From Arcanobacterium sp. (GTDB lineage Bacteria > Actinomycetota > Actinomycetes > Actinomycetales > Actinomycetaceae), in NCBI GenBank assembly GCA_022768785.1, contig JALELI010000072.1, forward strand, positions 1 through 38,987: 38,987 nucleotides of DNA, read 5' to 3'. Positions 20,320 through 28,117 of this stretch are shown here, piece after piece. The notes below the pieces were generated by a model. That model worked only from the letters and a program-made list of their open reading frames with translations, did no database searches and was not told the origin of the DNA. Numbering within the stretch: position 1 is the stretch's first letter; each line of letters opens with the position of its first letter. The translations under genes and the position numbers were made by a program.

Positions 20320-21081
20320 CTATGAATTCACCAAAAGCTGCGCCACTTGCAGATCAAATTTCGTAGTGATTTTCAAAGAGCGTTCATCGCCAGGCACGGT
20401 GCGTACTTCACCCCCGTTGAGCTCCACGAGTGCGGCATCGTCAGGAGCACTGGCTCGCTCATCATGGCTCAACTGCGCCCCAGAGATATGGGCTTCCTGC
20501 AGCGTGGCAAGCTCAAAACCCTGCGGAGTTTGCACGGCGCGCAGCCGAGAGCGAACCGCGGTGCGAACCACTTTTTCCGTGTACGCAGGCCCTGGATTCT
20601 CGCCCATCAGCTCAGCTGCTGCCTGCGCATCAGTATCTGGCTCGATCTCTTTAATTGTGTCGGTCACCGGCAGCACTGGGATCACAGCGCGAGCACCAAC
20701 TGCCAGCAGCCCAAGCACTCTGCGAATCACGCTCTCCGGCGTCAGTGCGCGTGCGGCGTCATGCACCAATACATGCGTTGTACTGGGAAAATGGCTCACC
20801 ACAGCTGCTAGCCCTCTATCCACGGATTCCTGGCGCGTCTGCCCACCAGGAGTGAGCACCGCCCCAGAGATTCCAGCGGTGCGGAGAATCTCTTCAAACT
20901 GCGCCACCGCAGCCTCTTGATCCGGCACAGTGACGACGATCTGCTCTACACCTGCTCTGCGCAAGCCGTGAATTGCACGCACTAGCAGCGGCTCACCAGC
21001 GAGCTCCACCAGTGCTTTAGGTTTGTGGAATCCCAAGCGTGTGCCCATTCCGGCAGCAGCCACAATCGCCGTCACCTGCAT
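20320..21081 (-). CDS. ispD: 2-C-methyl-D-erythritol 4-phosphate cytidylyltransferase
   Basis: This enzyme transfers CMP from CTP to MEP in the isoprenoid pathway. The N-terminal nucleotide loop is AAAGMGTRLGFHKPKALVELAG, with the Gly-rich motif and catalytic Arg/Lys. VLVHDAARALT is the conserved metal/substrate strand, and VQTPQGFE is the usual dimer-arm motif. It has 253 residues from ATG 21081, which has GAGGAG five bases upstream; the open frame's earlier Met at 21102 lacks such a site. It lies between carD and ispF; the 195-base gap to ispF shows no gene. Confidence 0.95.
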   Translation of the reverse strand: MQVTAIVAAAGMGTRLGFHKPKALVELAGEPLLVRAIHGLRRAGVEQIVVTVPDQEAAVAQFEEILRTAGISGAVLTPGGQTRQESVDRGLAAVVSHFPSTTHVLVHDAARALTPESVIRRVLGLLAVGARAVIPVLPVTDTIKEIEPDTDAQAAAELMGENPGPAYTEKVVRTAVRSRLRAVQTPQGFELATLQEAHISGAQLSHDERASAPDDAALVELNGGEVRTVPGDERSLKITTKFDLQVAQLLVNS

Positions 21082-21143
21082 AGCGCTCCTCGTGGCGTCC
21101 ACTCATGCGCAGCACTCTGCGTATCAACTCGCATTATTAGCAC

Positions 21144-21695
21144 TCACTCAGCGGAGCTAGCGCTCGCTTCATCGGCGGAACTCGCCGACGTTGAAGAATC
21201 TATATCTGCCTCAAACTCGCCCAAAATCTCATTGAGCAACTCGCCGGCTTCCGCATCGGTGATTCCACGGGCGAGAGCCACTTCGGAGCTCAAAATTCCA
21301 CGAGCTTGCGACAGCATGCGTTTTTCACCCGCGCTCAAGCCACGATCTACATTGCGCCGTGTAAGATCACGCACCACTTCTGCCACTTTATTCACATCGC
21401 CACTGGTGAGCTTTTCACCGTTAGCTTTGAAGCGGCGGCTCCAATTCTGTGGCTCCTCCACATCTTCTTCCCGCAGAATTGAGAACACGTGTTCTAACTG
21501 TTCATCGTTCGACACATCACGCACTCCCACCTCTTCAAGAGAATCCGCCGGCACCTGGATCGTGAGATCGCTTTGGATTACACGCAAGGTGAGATAAAGG
21601 CGCTTTTCACCGCGGATCGTTTTCTCCGAAATGTCTTCGATGCGGGCTGCCCCATGATGGGGGTACACAACGGTTTCGCCAACTTTGAACGGCAT
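21144..21695 (-). CDS. carD: CarD-family RNA polymerase-binding transcription regulator
   Basis: This essential actinobacterial factor binds the RNA polymerase beta subunit and stabilises open promoter complexes. The N-terminal Tudor-like domain begins [17 protein letters not shown], nearly identical in pattern to mycobacterial CarD. The DNA-binding helical part contains [20 protein letters not shown], with the Trp that contacts the promoter bubble edge, and [20 protein letters not shown]. It has 183 residues from ATG 21695, somewhat longer than the ~162 of mycobacteria because of a Ser/Ala-rich tail. The in-frame GTG at 21707 is an alternative start. It leads the carD-ispD-ispF group. Confidence 0.95.
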   Translation of the reverse strand: MPFKVGETVVYPHHGAARIEDISEKTIRGEKRLYLTLRVIQSDLTIQVPADSLEEVGVRDVSNDEQLEHVFSILREEDVEEPQNWSRRFKANGEKLTSGDVNKVAEVVRDLTRRNVDRGLSAGEKRMLSQARGILSSEVALARGITDAEAGELLNEILGEFEADIDSSTSASSADEASASSAE

Positions 21696-21806
21696 AACGC
21701 ACTTCACTTTCTTTCGTAGGCTTCCATTCTACCAAACGCTAGGCAGCCTAAAAACGCCGAAAGCTGTGTGATTTAGGAAAAGATTTATGTGCTAGATGTG
21801 CAGACA

Positions 21807-21837
21807 GCGATGCCGCTGCCAGAGGCAGCGGCATCGC
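21807..21837 (-). terminator. Strong hairpin downstream of gpmA
   Basis: A perfect 14-bp stem (21807-21820 with 21824-21837) has an AGA loop; GATGCCGCTGCC is the core. It lies 26 bases after the gpmA stop on the minus strand and before carD, so it probably ends gpmA transcripts. A T-run is not immediate, which leaves some doubt. Confidence 0.65.
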
Positions 21838-21862
21838 GTAGCGAGCTATCTTCTCGCGTTTC

Positions 21863-22600
21863 TCACTTACCTTGGTTAGCCACAGCAGCGATCTTGGCTT
21901 CCGCATCTGGATCCAGATACGTGCCACCTTTCTTCACCGGCTGAAGCGTTTGCTCATCGAGTTCATAGAGCAACGGCACTCCCGTAGGAATGTTCAAGCC
22001 CGCAATATCGGCATCAGAAATTTGATCGAGGTGCTTCACAATGGCACGCAATGAATTGCCGTGTGCAGCGATCATCACGGTTTTGCCCGTTTTGATGGCT
22101 GGCACAATCGTTTCATTCCAATATGGCAAAGCGCGCTCAAGCACATCTTTCAAACACTCTGTGCGCGGAATTGGCTCGCCGGCATAGCGTGGATCGGAAT
22201 CTTGCGAAAACTCCGAGCCCAGCTCAATTTCGGGCGGTGGCACATCGTAGCTACGGCGCCACAGCATAAACTGCTCTTCGCCAAATTCCTCGCGGATCTC
22301 TTTCTTATTCTTACCCTGCAGAGCGCCATAGTGCCGCTCATTCAAACGCCAGTTGCGCTCCACCGGAATCCAGTGACGATCACATGCATCGAGTGCGAGA
22401 TTCGCCGTCATAATCGCACGGCGTAGCAGCGATGTGAAGAGCAGATCCGGGAGAATCCCATTCTCTTTGAGCAACTCGCCACCGTGCGCAGCTTCCTGTT
22501 TGCCAGTCTCAGAAAGCGGCACGTCTACCCACCCCGTAAAGAGGTTTTTGGCGTTCCATTCACTCTGGCCGTGGCGCAACAAAATCAGTTTGTACGTCAT
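21863..22600 (-). CDS. gpmA: 2,3-bisphosphoglycerate-dependent phosphoglycerate mutase
   Basis: This glycolytic enzyme interconverts 3- and 2-phosphoglycerate through a phosphohistidine. The catalytic [20 protein letters not shown] is at the N-terminus (RHG around residues 9-11), and [12 protein letters not shown] is the conserved substrate loop. [17 protein letters not shown] carries the second catalytic His. It has 245 residues from ATG 22600, chosen because GAGGAT is about eight bases upstream; ATG 22606 is too close to that site. It is a stand-alone gene with a strong terminator. Confidence 0.96.
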   Translation of the reverse strand: MTYKLILLRHGQSEWNAKNLFTGWVDVPLSETGKQEAAHGGELLKENGILPDLLFTSLLRRAIMTANLALDACDRHWIPVERNWRLNERHYGALQGKNKKEIREEFGEEQFMLWRRSYDVPPPEIELGSEFSQDSDPRYAGEPIPRTECLKDVLERALPYWNETIVPAIKTGKTVMIAAHGNSLRAIVKHLDQISDADIAGLNIPTGVPLLYELDEQTLQPVKKGGTYLDPDAEAKIAAVANQGK

Positions 22601-22681
22601 ACTCATATCCTCAGTTAATTCTTTTACATGGCCGCGAATCTATGTGGCCACATGCGCTCGCAGCGACGCGCGCTAGCTCTC

Positions 22682-22718
22682 AGTTTAGCGCTAACGGCGG
22701 CTATGAGTTTAGGGCTAA
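22682..22718. repeat. Short direct repeat between gpmA and the permease
   Basis: AGTTTAGCGCTAA (22682-22694) recurs as AGTTTAGGGCTAA (22706-22718), 24 bases apart. It is in the ~200-base gap upstream of gpmA and downstream of the permease gene; the function is unknown. Confidence 0.6.
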
Positions 22719-22808
22719 AGTGCGCTGGCTCAAAGGGCAAGCACATGCCAGCAGCGCGGCGCTCAGCTACGCCAGTGCGCACTCTGCGCTAGCTTGCCCT
22801 GCACTGGA

Positions 22809-24365
22809 TTATGCCTTGTTCGCCTCGTGCACGGAAAGATCAGCCTTTGCCGGATCAATCTTCGGAGAGCGAGTGATCAGCTTATGCCCCGCCCACAGCA
22901 ACAGGAAGAGCGGCAAGCCGATATACGAGCTGAGCAGTTGCAAGAAATCACTGCGGCCGAGCAGCGCCTCCGTGTTTTGCCCGATGATCACGAGCACGCA
23001 CATCACTAGCGCAATAATCGGGCCAGCTGGATAGAGCTTGGCGCGGAATGGAAGCTCTGCAAGATCATGGCCTTGAGTGGTGTATGCTTTGCGGAATTTG
23101 AGGTGGCACCACGCAATTCCCACCCATGTGATAAAGCCAGCCAAGCCAGAGGCGTTCACGATCCAGGTGTAGGCGCTGTCTTCACCAAACACATAGCTCA
23201 AGAAGCACAACAGTGCGATCACTGTAGTGCCCACGAGCGCCGTCATCGGAACTCCACGGTTGTTGAGCTTTGCAAAAATATGCGGAGCCTGGTGATTTTC
23301 CGCAAGTGCATACAGCATGCGGGTGGAAGCATACAGCCCAGAGTTACCAGCCGAGAGCACTGCCGTGAGAATCACCGCATTCATCACCGAAGCAATCACC
23401 GCTTGGCCCACCAGGCCGCTCTTCGCGAAAATCAGCGTGAACGGGGCGATCGTGATATCGCCGGTATCTGATGCATTCAACAGGTTGGGGTCGGTGTATG
23501 GAATGAGGAAACCAATCACCGCAATAGCGAGAATGTAGAAGAGCAGAATTCGCCAAAACACCGATTTAATCGCTTTGGGAATGCTCACGCTCGGGTTTTC
23601 TGCTTCACCGGCAGCCACACCAATTAGCTCAGTGCCTTGGAAGGAGAAACCAGCGATCATAAAGACGGCGAGGATCCCGAGAGCACCACCCACAAAAGGA
23701 GCCTGCGTGCCGTTGTGAGGATCGGCCACCACCCAGTTGCTAAAACCAGGAGAGGTGCCCCCGAGGATTCCCACAATCATCAGAACCCCCACCACTAGGA
23801 ACACAATCACCGTGATCACCTTGATCAAGGCAAACCAGAATTCGCCCTCGCCATACGCGCGAGCTGAAAGCGCATTGATGGTGAAGAGAATCACGAGGAA
23901 GATAGCGCTCCAAATCCACATAGGCACATCGGGGAGCCAGAACTTCATCACCAATCCGGCTGCCACTAGTTCGGCAGCCACAGTGATCGCCCAGTTAAAC
24001 CAATAGTTCCAGCCCATCGCAAAACCGAAACTTGGAGACACAAAGCGGGTGCCATATTCTCCGAAAGAGCCAGCCACCGGCATATAGGCTGCCATTTCTC
24101 CCAAGCTCTGCATGAGGAAAAACACCATAATGCCGATCAGAGCATAAGCCACGAGAGCGCCGCCCGGCCCTGCCTGAGAAATAGTGCCACCAGAAGCCAC
24201 AAACAGGCCAGTGCCAATAGCCCCTCCGATGGCGATCATATTCAGATGCCGCGCCCGCAATCCGCGGTGTAACTGCTGAGAACCAGAGCTAGTGCTCAGT
24301 GAATCTGTGGAAGCGGATGTCTCATCGGCAGCCGAAGCCTGCCAATCCGTTACAGCAGAGCCCAT
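22809..24365 (-). CDS. Amino acid permease, LysP-like (APC/AAT family)
   Basis: This is a proton-coupled amino acid importer, probably for lysine. It has 518 residues. A Ser/Thr-rich cytoplasmic N-terminus of ~32 residues precedes LHRGLRARHLNMIAIGGAIGTGLFVASG, the hallmark first helix of AAT permeases. GSFGEYGTRFVSPSFGFAMGWNYWFNWA and GFSFQGTELIGVAAGEAENP match LysP particularly well. About twelve membrane segments follow. The start at 24365 has AGGAG nine bases upstream. Divergently placed next to dapF and the DAP aminotransferase, it fits a lysine/DAP theme. Specificity for lysine is a family-based inference. Confidence 0.85.
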   Translation of the reverse strand: MGSAVTDWQASAADETSASTDSLSTSSGSQQLHRGLRARHLNMIAIGGAIGTGLFVASGGTISQAGPGGALVAYALIGIMVFFLMQSLGEMAAYMPVAGSFGEYGTRFVSPSFGFAMGWNYWFNWAITVAAELVAAGLVMKFWLPDVPMWIWSAIFLVILFTINALSARAYGEGEFWFALIKVITVIVFLVVGVLMIVGILGGTSPGFSNWVVADPHNGTQAPFVGGALGILAVFMIAGFSFQGTELIGVAAGEAENPSVSIPKAIKSVFWRILLFYILAIAVIGFLIPYTDPNLLNASDTGDITIAPFTLIFAKSGLVGQAVIASVMNAVILTAVLSAGNSGLYASTRMLYALAENHQAPHIFAKLNNRGVPMTALVGTTVIALLCFLSYVFGEDSAYTWIVNASGLAGFITWVGIAWCHLKFRKAYTTQGHDLAELPFRAKLYPAGPIIALVMCVLVIIGQNTEALLGRSDFLQLLSSYIGLPLFLLLWAGHKLITRSPKIDPAKADLSVHEANKA

Positions 24366-24758
24366 ACCATCAATCTCCTCGAGTGCATGCGAAAGGAGCT
24401 CGGTGCCCCTTATCTGAACACACAGCTTAGCTTATTCTGCCTTGCGTAATTGGAGAGCGCCCATAAAATGGCGCCATCTCACAGAATCGTAGATCACAGC
24501 TCACACGGAGCACGCAAATGAATCCGCTTCAGAAGTCTGAGCCCTCCCGTAGATCACAGCTCACACAGAGCACGCCTCAGATCACACTGCATGTGCGCAG
24601 CGTGGGCAACGGCGCAGAGCTTGAGGGAATTCTCTAAAATGGGGTTTTAGCGATGGTTTTGAGGCGCTACCGTTAGCGTTGCCCACCATCAAATAAGTAG
24701 GTTTGCCAATAGCTCTGCACACACCGTGCGCCACGCCAGCCGTTTAAGGAGGTATTTT
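24366..24758. other. Divergent intergenic region between lysP-like and dapF genes
   Basis: This holds promoters for both genes and a 28-bp direct repeat pair (24488-24515 and 24548-24575). A hairpin-like segment with GCTACCGTTAGCG lies around 24667. I looked for a lysine riboswitch and could not match its conserved elements. No gene is seen. Confidence 0.45.
24488..24575. repeat. 28-bp direct repeat, 60 bp apart
   Basis: CGTAGATCACAGCTCACAC followed by GGAGCACGC (24488-24515) recurs with one difference (AGAGCACGC) at 24548-24575. It is located between the divergent permease and dapF genes. It could be a pair of regulator binding sites or a duplication. Confidence 0.8.
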
Positions 24759-25862
24759 ATGGCTTCCCCCGCTCCACACACCACTGCCCCCACCACTGCC
24801 CTGGCAGGAAGAGAATTCGTGAAACTTCACGGTTTAGGCAACGATTTTATCGTGATTGACGGCATGCGCGAGCCCACCGATATGTCTCCTGAACTCGTGC
24901 AGCGCCTGTGCGATCGCCATTTCGGCATTGGGGCTGACGGCGTTATTATCGTGCAACCTGGGCGCTCTGAGCAGGGCGATGGGTATATGCACTACTTCAA
25001 TGCAGACGGCACTCTCGCAGAAATGTGTGGCAACGGCGTGCGATGCACAGCAAAGTTTTTAGTGGATCACCAGTATGTGCCACCGTTGGCAACTGCCTCA
25101 GAATTTGCCACAGCTCCGAGCCTCACTGTGGATACGCTGTCTGGCCCCAAACGGATCGAATACGCCACCGATACCGCCGGTGCGCTCACGTACGCCACGG
25201 TGGATATGGGAGCTCCGATCCTCACCCCTGCAAAGGTGCCGGTGAACGCCGAAGCAAACGCCGTTGTTTCTGCGCAAGCTAACCCCACTCTTGCCGGCAC
25301 TGCCTACGCGCGCGATGTGCTGGTGCCTACCCCTTGGGCAAATGCTGTGATCACAGCTGTTTCAATGGGAAATCCCCACATGATCTGGTTCTTCGATTCA
25401 GCCGAAGCTTTTGAGGCCTTGCCCACAGAGCTCTTTGCTCCCACGGCCAGCCGTTCCACCACCACTGTGAGCGCCGATACTGGCACCCCAAGCAGCGATC
25501 GCACTCTGCCCCCTGAAGCAGGCAGTGCCCTGGATTATCTCGCCCGGCTCGATCTCAACCGTATCGGGGCATATCTGGAAAGCAACGTGGAGGCGTTCCC
25601 GAATAAAGCCAATATCGAATTCGTGGTGCCAGCGGCAGACGGCTTACATATGCGAGTGTTTGAGCGCGGCGTGGGTGAAACTCTCGCATGCGGCACGGGG
25701 GCCTGCGCCACTGGCGTGGCTGGAGCGCTCACTGGGCGCACTGGCCGCTCCACCGATATCCGCCTCTTAGGCGGCACGCTCCATATTGAATGGGCAGAAA
25801 ATGGCCACGTGCTGATGAGTGGCTCCGCCACTGAATCATTCCGCGGCACCCTGGAATTGTGA
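24759..25862 (+). CDS. dapF: Diaminopimelate epimerase
   Basis: This cytosolic enzyme converts LL- to meso-diaminopimelate for lysine and peptidoglycan synthesis. The start is ATG 24759, six bases after a perfect AAGGAGG; the open frame extends upstream without signals. HGLGNDFIVID is the N-terminal signature. The two catalytic cysteines are Cys90 (EMCGNGVRC) and Cys311 (ACGTGACA). It has 367 residues, well above the usual 270-300. The extra length comes from a polar ~40-residue insertion around residues 225-260 (LFAPTASRSTTTVSADTGTP onwards) and a smaller one near 110-180. The DAP aminotransferase gene follows 214 bases later on the same strand. Confidence 0.95.
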   Translation: MASPAPHTTAPTTALAGREFVKLHGLGNDFIVIDGMREPTDMSPELVQRLCDRHFGIGADGVIIVQPGRSEQGDGYMHYFNADGTLAEMCGNGVRCTAKFLVDHQYVPPLATASEFATAPSLTVDTLSGPKRIEYATDTAGALTYATVDMGAPILTPAKVPVNAEANAVVSAQANPTLAGTAYARDVLVPTPWANAVITAVSMGNPHMIWFFDSAEAFEALPTELFAPTASRSTTTVSADTGTPSSDRTLPPEAGSALDYLARLDLNRIGAYLESNVEAFPNKANIEFVVPAADGLHMRVFERGVGETLACGTGACATGVAGALTGRTGRSTDIRLLGGTLHIEWAENGHVLMSGSATESFRGTLEL

Positions 25863-26076
25863 GCATTGGGAGAGGCAGCAGAAAATCCTCGTACTGCGCT
25901 CACACACCCGCCCACGCCCCGCACTGTGAACCACAATGGCACGGCGCGCACCCGGCATGGATAATGGGAGAGAATCATTGCGCCGCACAAGCCATATGCT
26001 CAACGCACACACATGGCTGAGGCAGGTGCAACACCACAGCTGTATTCGGCACAGCAATATTCAGCAAAGGAATTCT

Positions 26077-27237
26077 ATGCGCACCGCACAAGCTCTCAGC
26101 CAGATTAAGCCATATCTCTTTGCCACGATCGATCAAAAGCGCGATGCGCTTCGCGCCCAAGGAATTGATGTGATCTCTCTTGGAATCGGTGACCCCGATC
26201 GCCCCACTCCAGAGCACATTGTGAACGCTATGGCCGCAGCCATTCGCAACCCCAAGAACCACCAGTATCCAGATTATGCTGGCTCCATTGAATATCGCAC
26301 CGCCGTAGCAGAGTATATGCAACGCCGCTTTGGCGTGGAGGTGGACCCCACCCACGAAGTGCTCACTCTCATTGGCTCTAAAGAGGGCATCGGCCATCTG
26401 CACACTGCTTTTGTGGATCCCGGCGATTATGTGCTCGCCCCGAGCATCGGCTATCCGGTGTATTCCATCGGCGCCACGCTCCAAAATGCCAACACATATT
26501 TCATGCCGATGAGCGAAGCAAACGGCTGGCTCGCCGATTTCTCCCAAGTGCCGGAAGAGGTATTGGCCAAAGCTAAGATTATGTTCCTCGGATACCCCAA
26601 TAACCCCACAGGTGCGGTGGCCACCGAAGAGTATTTCGATCGTGCAATTGCGTTCTGCCGTGAGCACGATCTGTTGCTCGCGCACGACAACGCCTATTGC
26701 GATCTCAGCTACGATGGCTACGTGGCGCCCTCAATTCTCGAACGTCCCGGCGCCAAAGATGTGTGCATCGAATTCTTCTCGCTCTCCAAGCCTTACAACA
26801 TGACCGGCTGGCGTATCGCTTGGGCCTGCGGAAACGAAACGGCTGTGCAGGCTCTCGGCACCGTAAAAAACAACCTTGATTCTGGCCAATTCACCGCTAT
26901 CCAAGATGCCGCTATCGAGGCACTCACGGGCACACAGGAAAATGTGCACGAGATGTGCGAACTCTATGCCCGCCGTCGTGATCTACTCGTGGAGGCACTG
27001 CGCGCAATTGGCCTCACCTGCGAAAGCCCGAAAGCCACCATCTATGTGTGGGCAAAAGTGCCGGCAGGATACACCAGCGAGAGCTTCTGTGCCACGCTCT
27101 TAGAAAAGGCACATGTGATCGTGACGCCGGGCTCAGGCTACGGCCCTGACGGCGAAGGCTATATTCGCATGAGCCTCACCACTCCTGACGATCGCTTGCT
27201 AGAGGCCGTGGAGCGCATCAAGAAAGCTATGGCGTGA
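26077..27237 (+). CDS. dapL: LL-diaminopimelate aminotransferase (DapL-type), PLP-dependent
   Basis: This class I/II aminotransferase probably makes LL-DAP directly from tetrahydrodipicolinate and glutamate. It has 386 residues from ATG 26077 (AAAGG seven bases upstream); the open frame starts earlier, at 25936, without signals. Typical DapL segments are ISLGIGDPDRPTPEHIV, GSKEGIGHLHTAFVDPGDY, GYPNNPTGAVA and FFSLSKPYNMTGWRIAWACG, with the PLP lysine at residue 238 (SLSK). The neighbouring dapF uses its product, which strengthens the call. The alternative is the succinylase-pathway DapC or another aminotransferase, but the SLSK-x-YNMTGWR and YPNNPTGA forms favour DapL. Confidence 0.82.
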   Translation: MRTAQALSQIKPYLFATIDQKRDALRAQGIDVISLGIGDPDRPTPEHIVNAMAAAIRNPKNHQYPDYAGSIEYRTAVAEYMQRRFGVEVDPTHEVLTLIGSKEGIGHLHTAFVDPGDYVLAPSIGYPVYSIGATLQNANTYFMPMSEANGWLADFSQVPEEVLAKAKIMFLGYPNNPTGAVATEEYFDRAIAFCREHDLLLAHDNAYCDLSYDGYVAPSILERPGAKDVCIEFFSLSKPYNMTGWRIAWACGNETAVQALGTVKNNLDSGQFTAIQDAAIEALTGTQENVHEMCELYARRRDLLVEALRAIGLTCESPKATIYVWAKVPAGYTSESFCATLLEKAHVIVTPGSGYGPDGEGYIRMSLTTPDDRLLEAVERIKKAMA

Positions 27238-27274
27238 AACTAGGCTCACTCGTGTAGCTCGCTAGAATAGCAGC

Positions 27275-27916
27275 ATGAGTGAGCACTATTTCACAGCGCA
27301 GCCCAGCTCAGAGGCGCGCGAACACGAAGTGCGCTACCGCGCCCGCGGAGTGGATTACGCGGTATCGGCTCCCGATGGCGTATTTTCTGCGCAGCAACTT
27401 GATCGCGGCACTGCCGTGCTGCTCGACAAAGCACCGCGCACAGCTTTACCAGAGCTCACAGGAGATGCCAGCGCCCAACCGCTATGCGTTGATGTTGGCT
27501 GCGGCTGGGGGCCAATCACTTTTGCGCTTGCACACGAGCACCCACACGCCACAGTGCTAGGAGTAGACGTGAATGAGCGGGCCCTTGAGGCAGCTTGGCA
27601 CAATACCGTGCGGTTAGGGCTCACTCAACACGTAGTTATCAGCAACGCCCGCACAGCCGTAGAGCAGCTGCGCACTGATGGGAAGCACGCGGATCTCATC
27701 TGGAGCAATCCCCCAATTCGGATCGGGAAAACCAGCCTGCATAAGCTGCTCACCACGTGGCTGGAGCTGCTTCGCCCCGGCACCGGAGAGGCCTACTGGG
27801 TGGTGCAGAAAAATCTCGGTGCTGATTCTTTAGTTGATTGGCTGAATACCCAGGGATTCCCGAGTGAAAAGCTCGGTTCCAGCAAAGGTTTCCGAATTAT
27901 TAAATCCACTCGCTGA
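27275..27916 (+). CDS. Small class I SAM-dependent methyltransferase, RsmC-like
   Basis: This is a probable rRNA (guanine-N2) methyltransferase. It has 213 residues, corresponding to the catalytic half of RsmC/RlmG. The SAM-binding motif I is CVDVGCGWGPITFALA, motif II GVDVNERALEAAWHN, and the N6/N2-methyltransferase motif SNPPIRIGK is intact. The C-terminus (WVVQKNLGADSL, SSKGFRIIKS) follows RsmC-family small proteins, which are often annotated as 16S rRNA methyltransferases in actinobacteria. It starts 37 bases after the DapL stop. It marks the right end of the housekeeping block, before the RiPP-like cluster. Confidence 0.85.
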   Translation: MSEHYFTAQPSSEAREHEVRYRARGVDYAVSAPDGVFSAQQLDRGTAVLLDKAPRTALPELTGDASAQPLCVDVGCGWGPITFALAHEHPHATVLGVDVNERALEAAWHNTVRLGLTQHVVISNARTAVEQLRTDGKHADLIWSNPPIRIGKTSLHKLLTTWLELLRPGTGEAYWVVQKNLGADSLVDWLNTQGFPSEKLGSSKGFRIIKSTR

Positions 27917-27963
27917 ACACCGGATAGCGCGCTCGGCTGCACGCCCTGAGAGTTTCAGATTCC

Positions 27964-28004
27964 GGCGAGATAGGTGCGAAATAGGAGAGGTAGTGTATCT
28001 CGCC
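27964..28004. repeat. 9-bp perfect inverted repeat with 23-base loop
   Basis: GGCGAGATA (27964-27972) pairs with TATCTCGCC (27996-28004). It lies between the methyltransferase gene and the convergent accessory cluster; it may be a terminator element or a binding site. Confidence 0.5.
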
Positions 28005-28061
28005 TGATAACGCAGTTCTTAGCCATGCGGCAAATTCACCCCAAGGCACCTGACTATTCTC

Positions 28062-28107
28062 AACTAACGGGAAAACTCAATATCCTTAACTAACGGGAAA
28101 CCCGTTA
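28062..28107. repeat. 13-bp direct repeats plus hairpin at the end of the cluster's leftward operon
   Basis: AACTAACGGGAAA occurs at 28062-28074 and 28088-28100. The right copy forms a perfect 7-bp stem TAACGGG-AAA-CCCGTTA (28091-28107), placed 11 bases past the last ABC gene's stop. It is possibly the terminator of the leftward operon, though a T-run is weak. Confidence 0.65.
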
Positions 28108-28117
28108 CCACTGCGAT

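Noticed and set aside
24366-24758. Lysine riboswitch upstream of dapF or the lysP-like gene
   Set aside because: I could not match the conserved junction elements of the lysine riboswitch; only direct repeats are evident. A covariance-model search would settle it.
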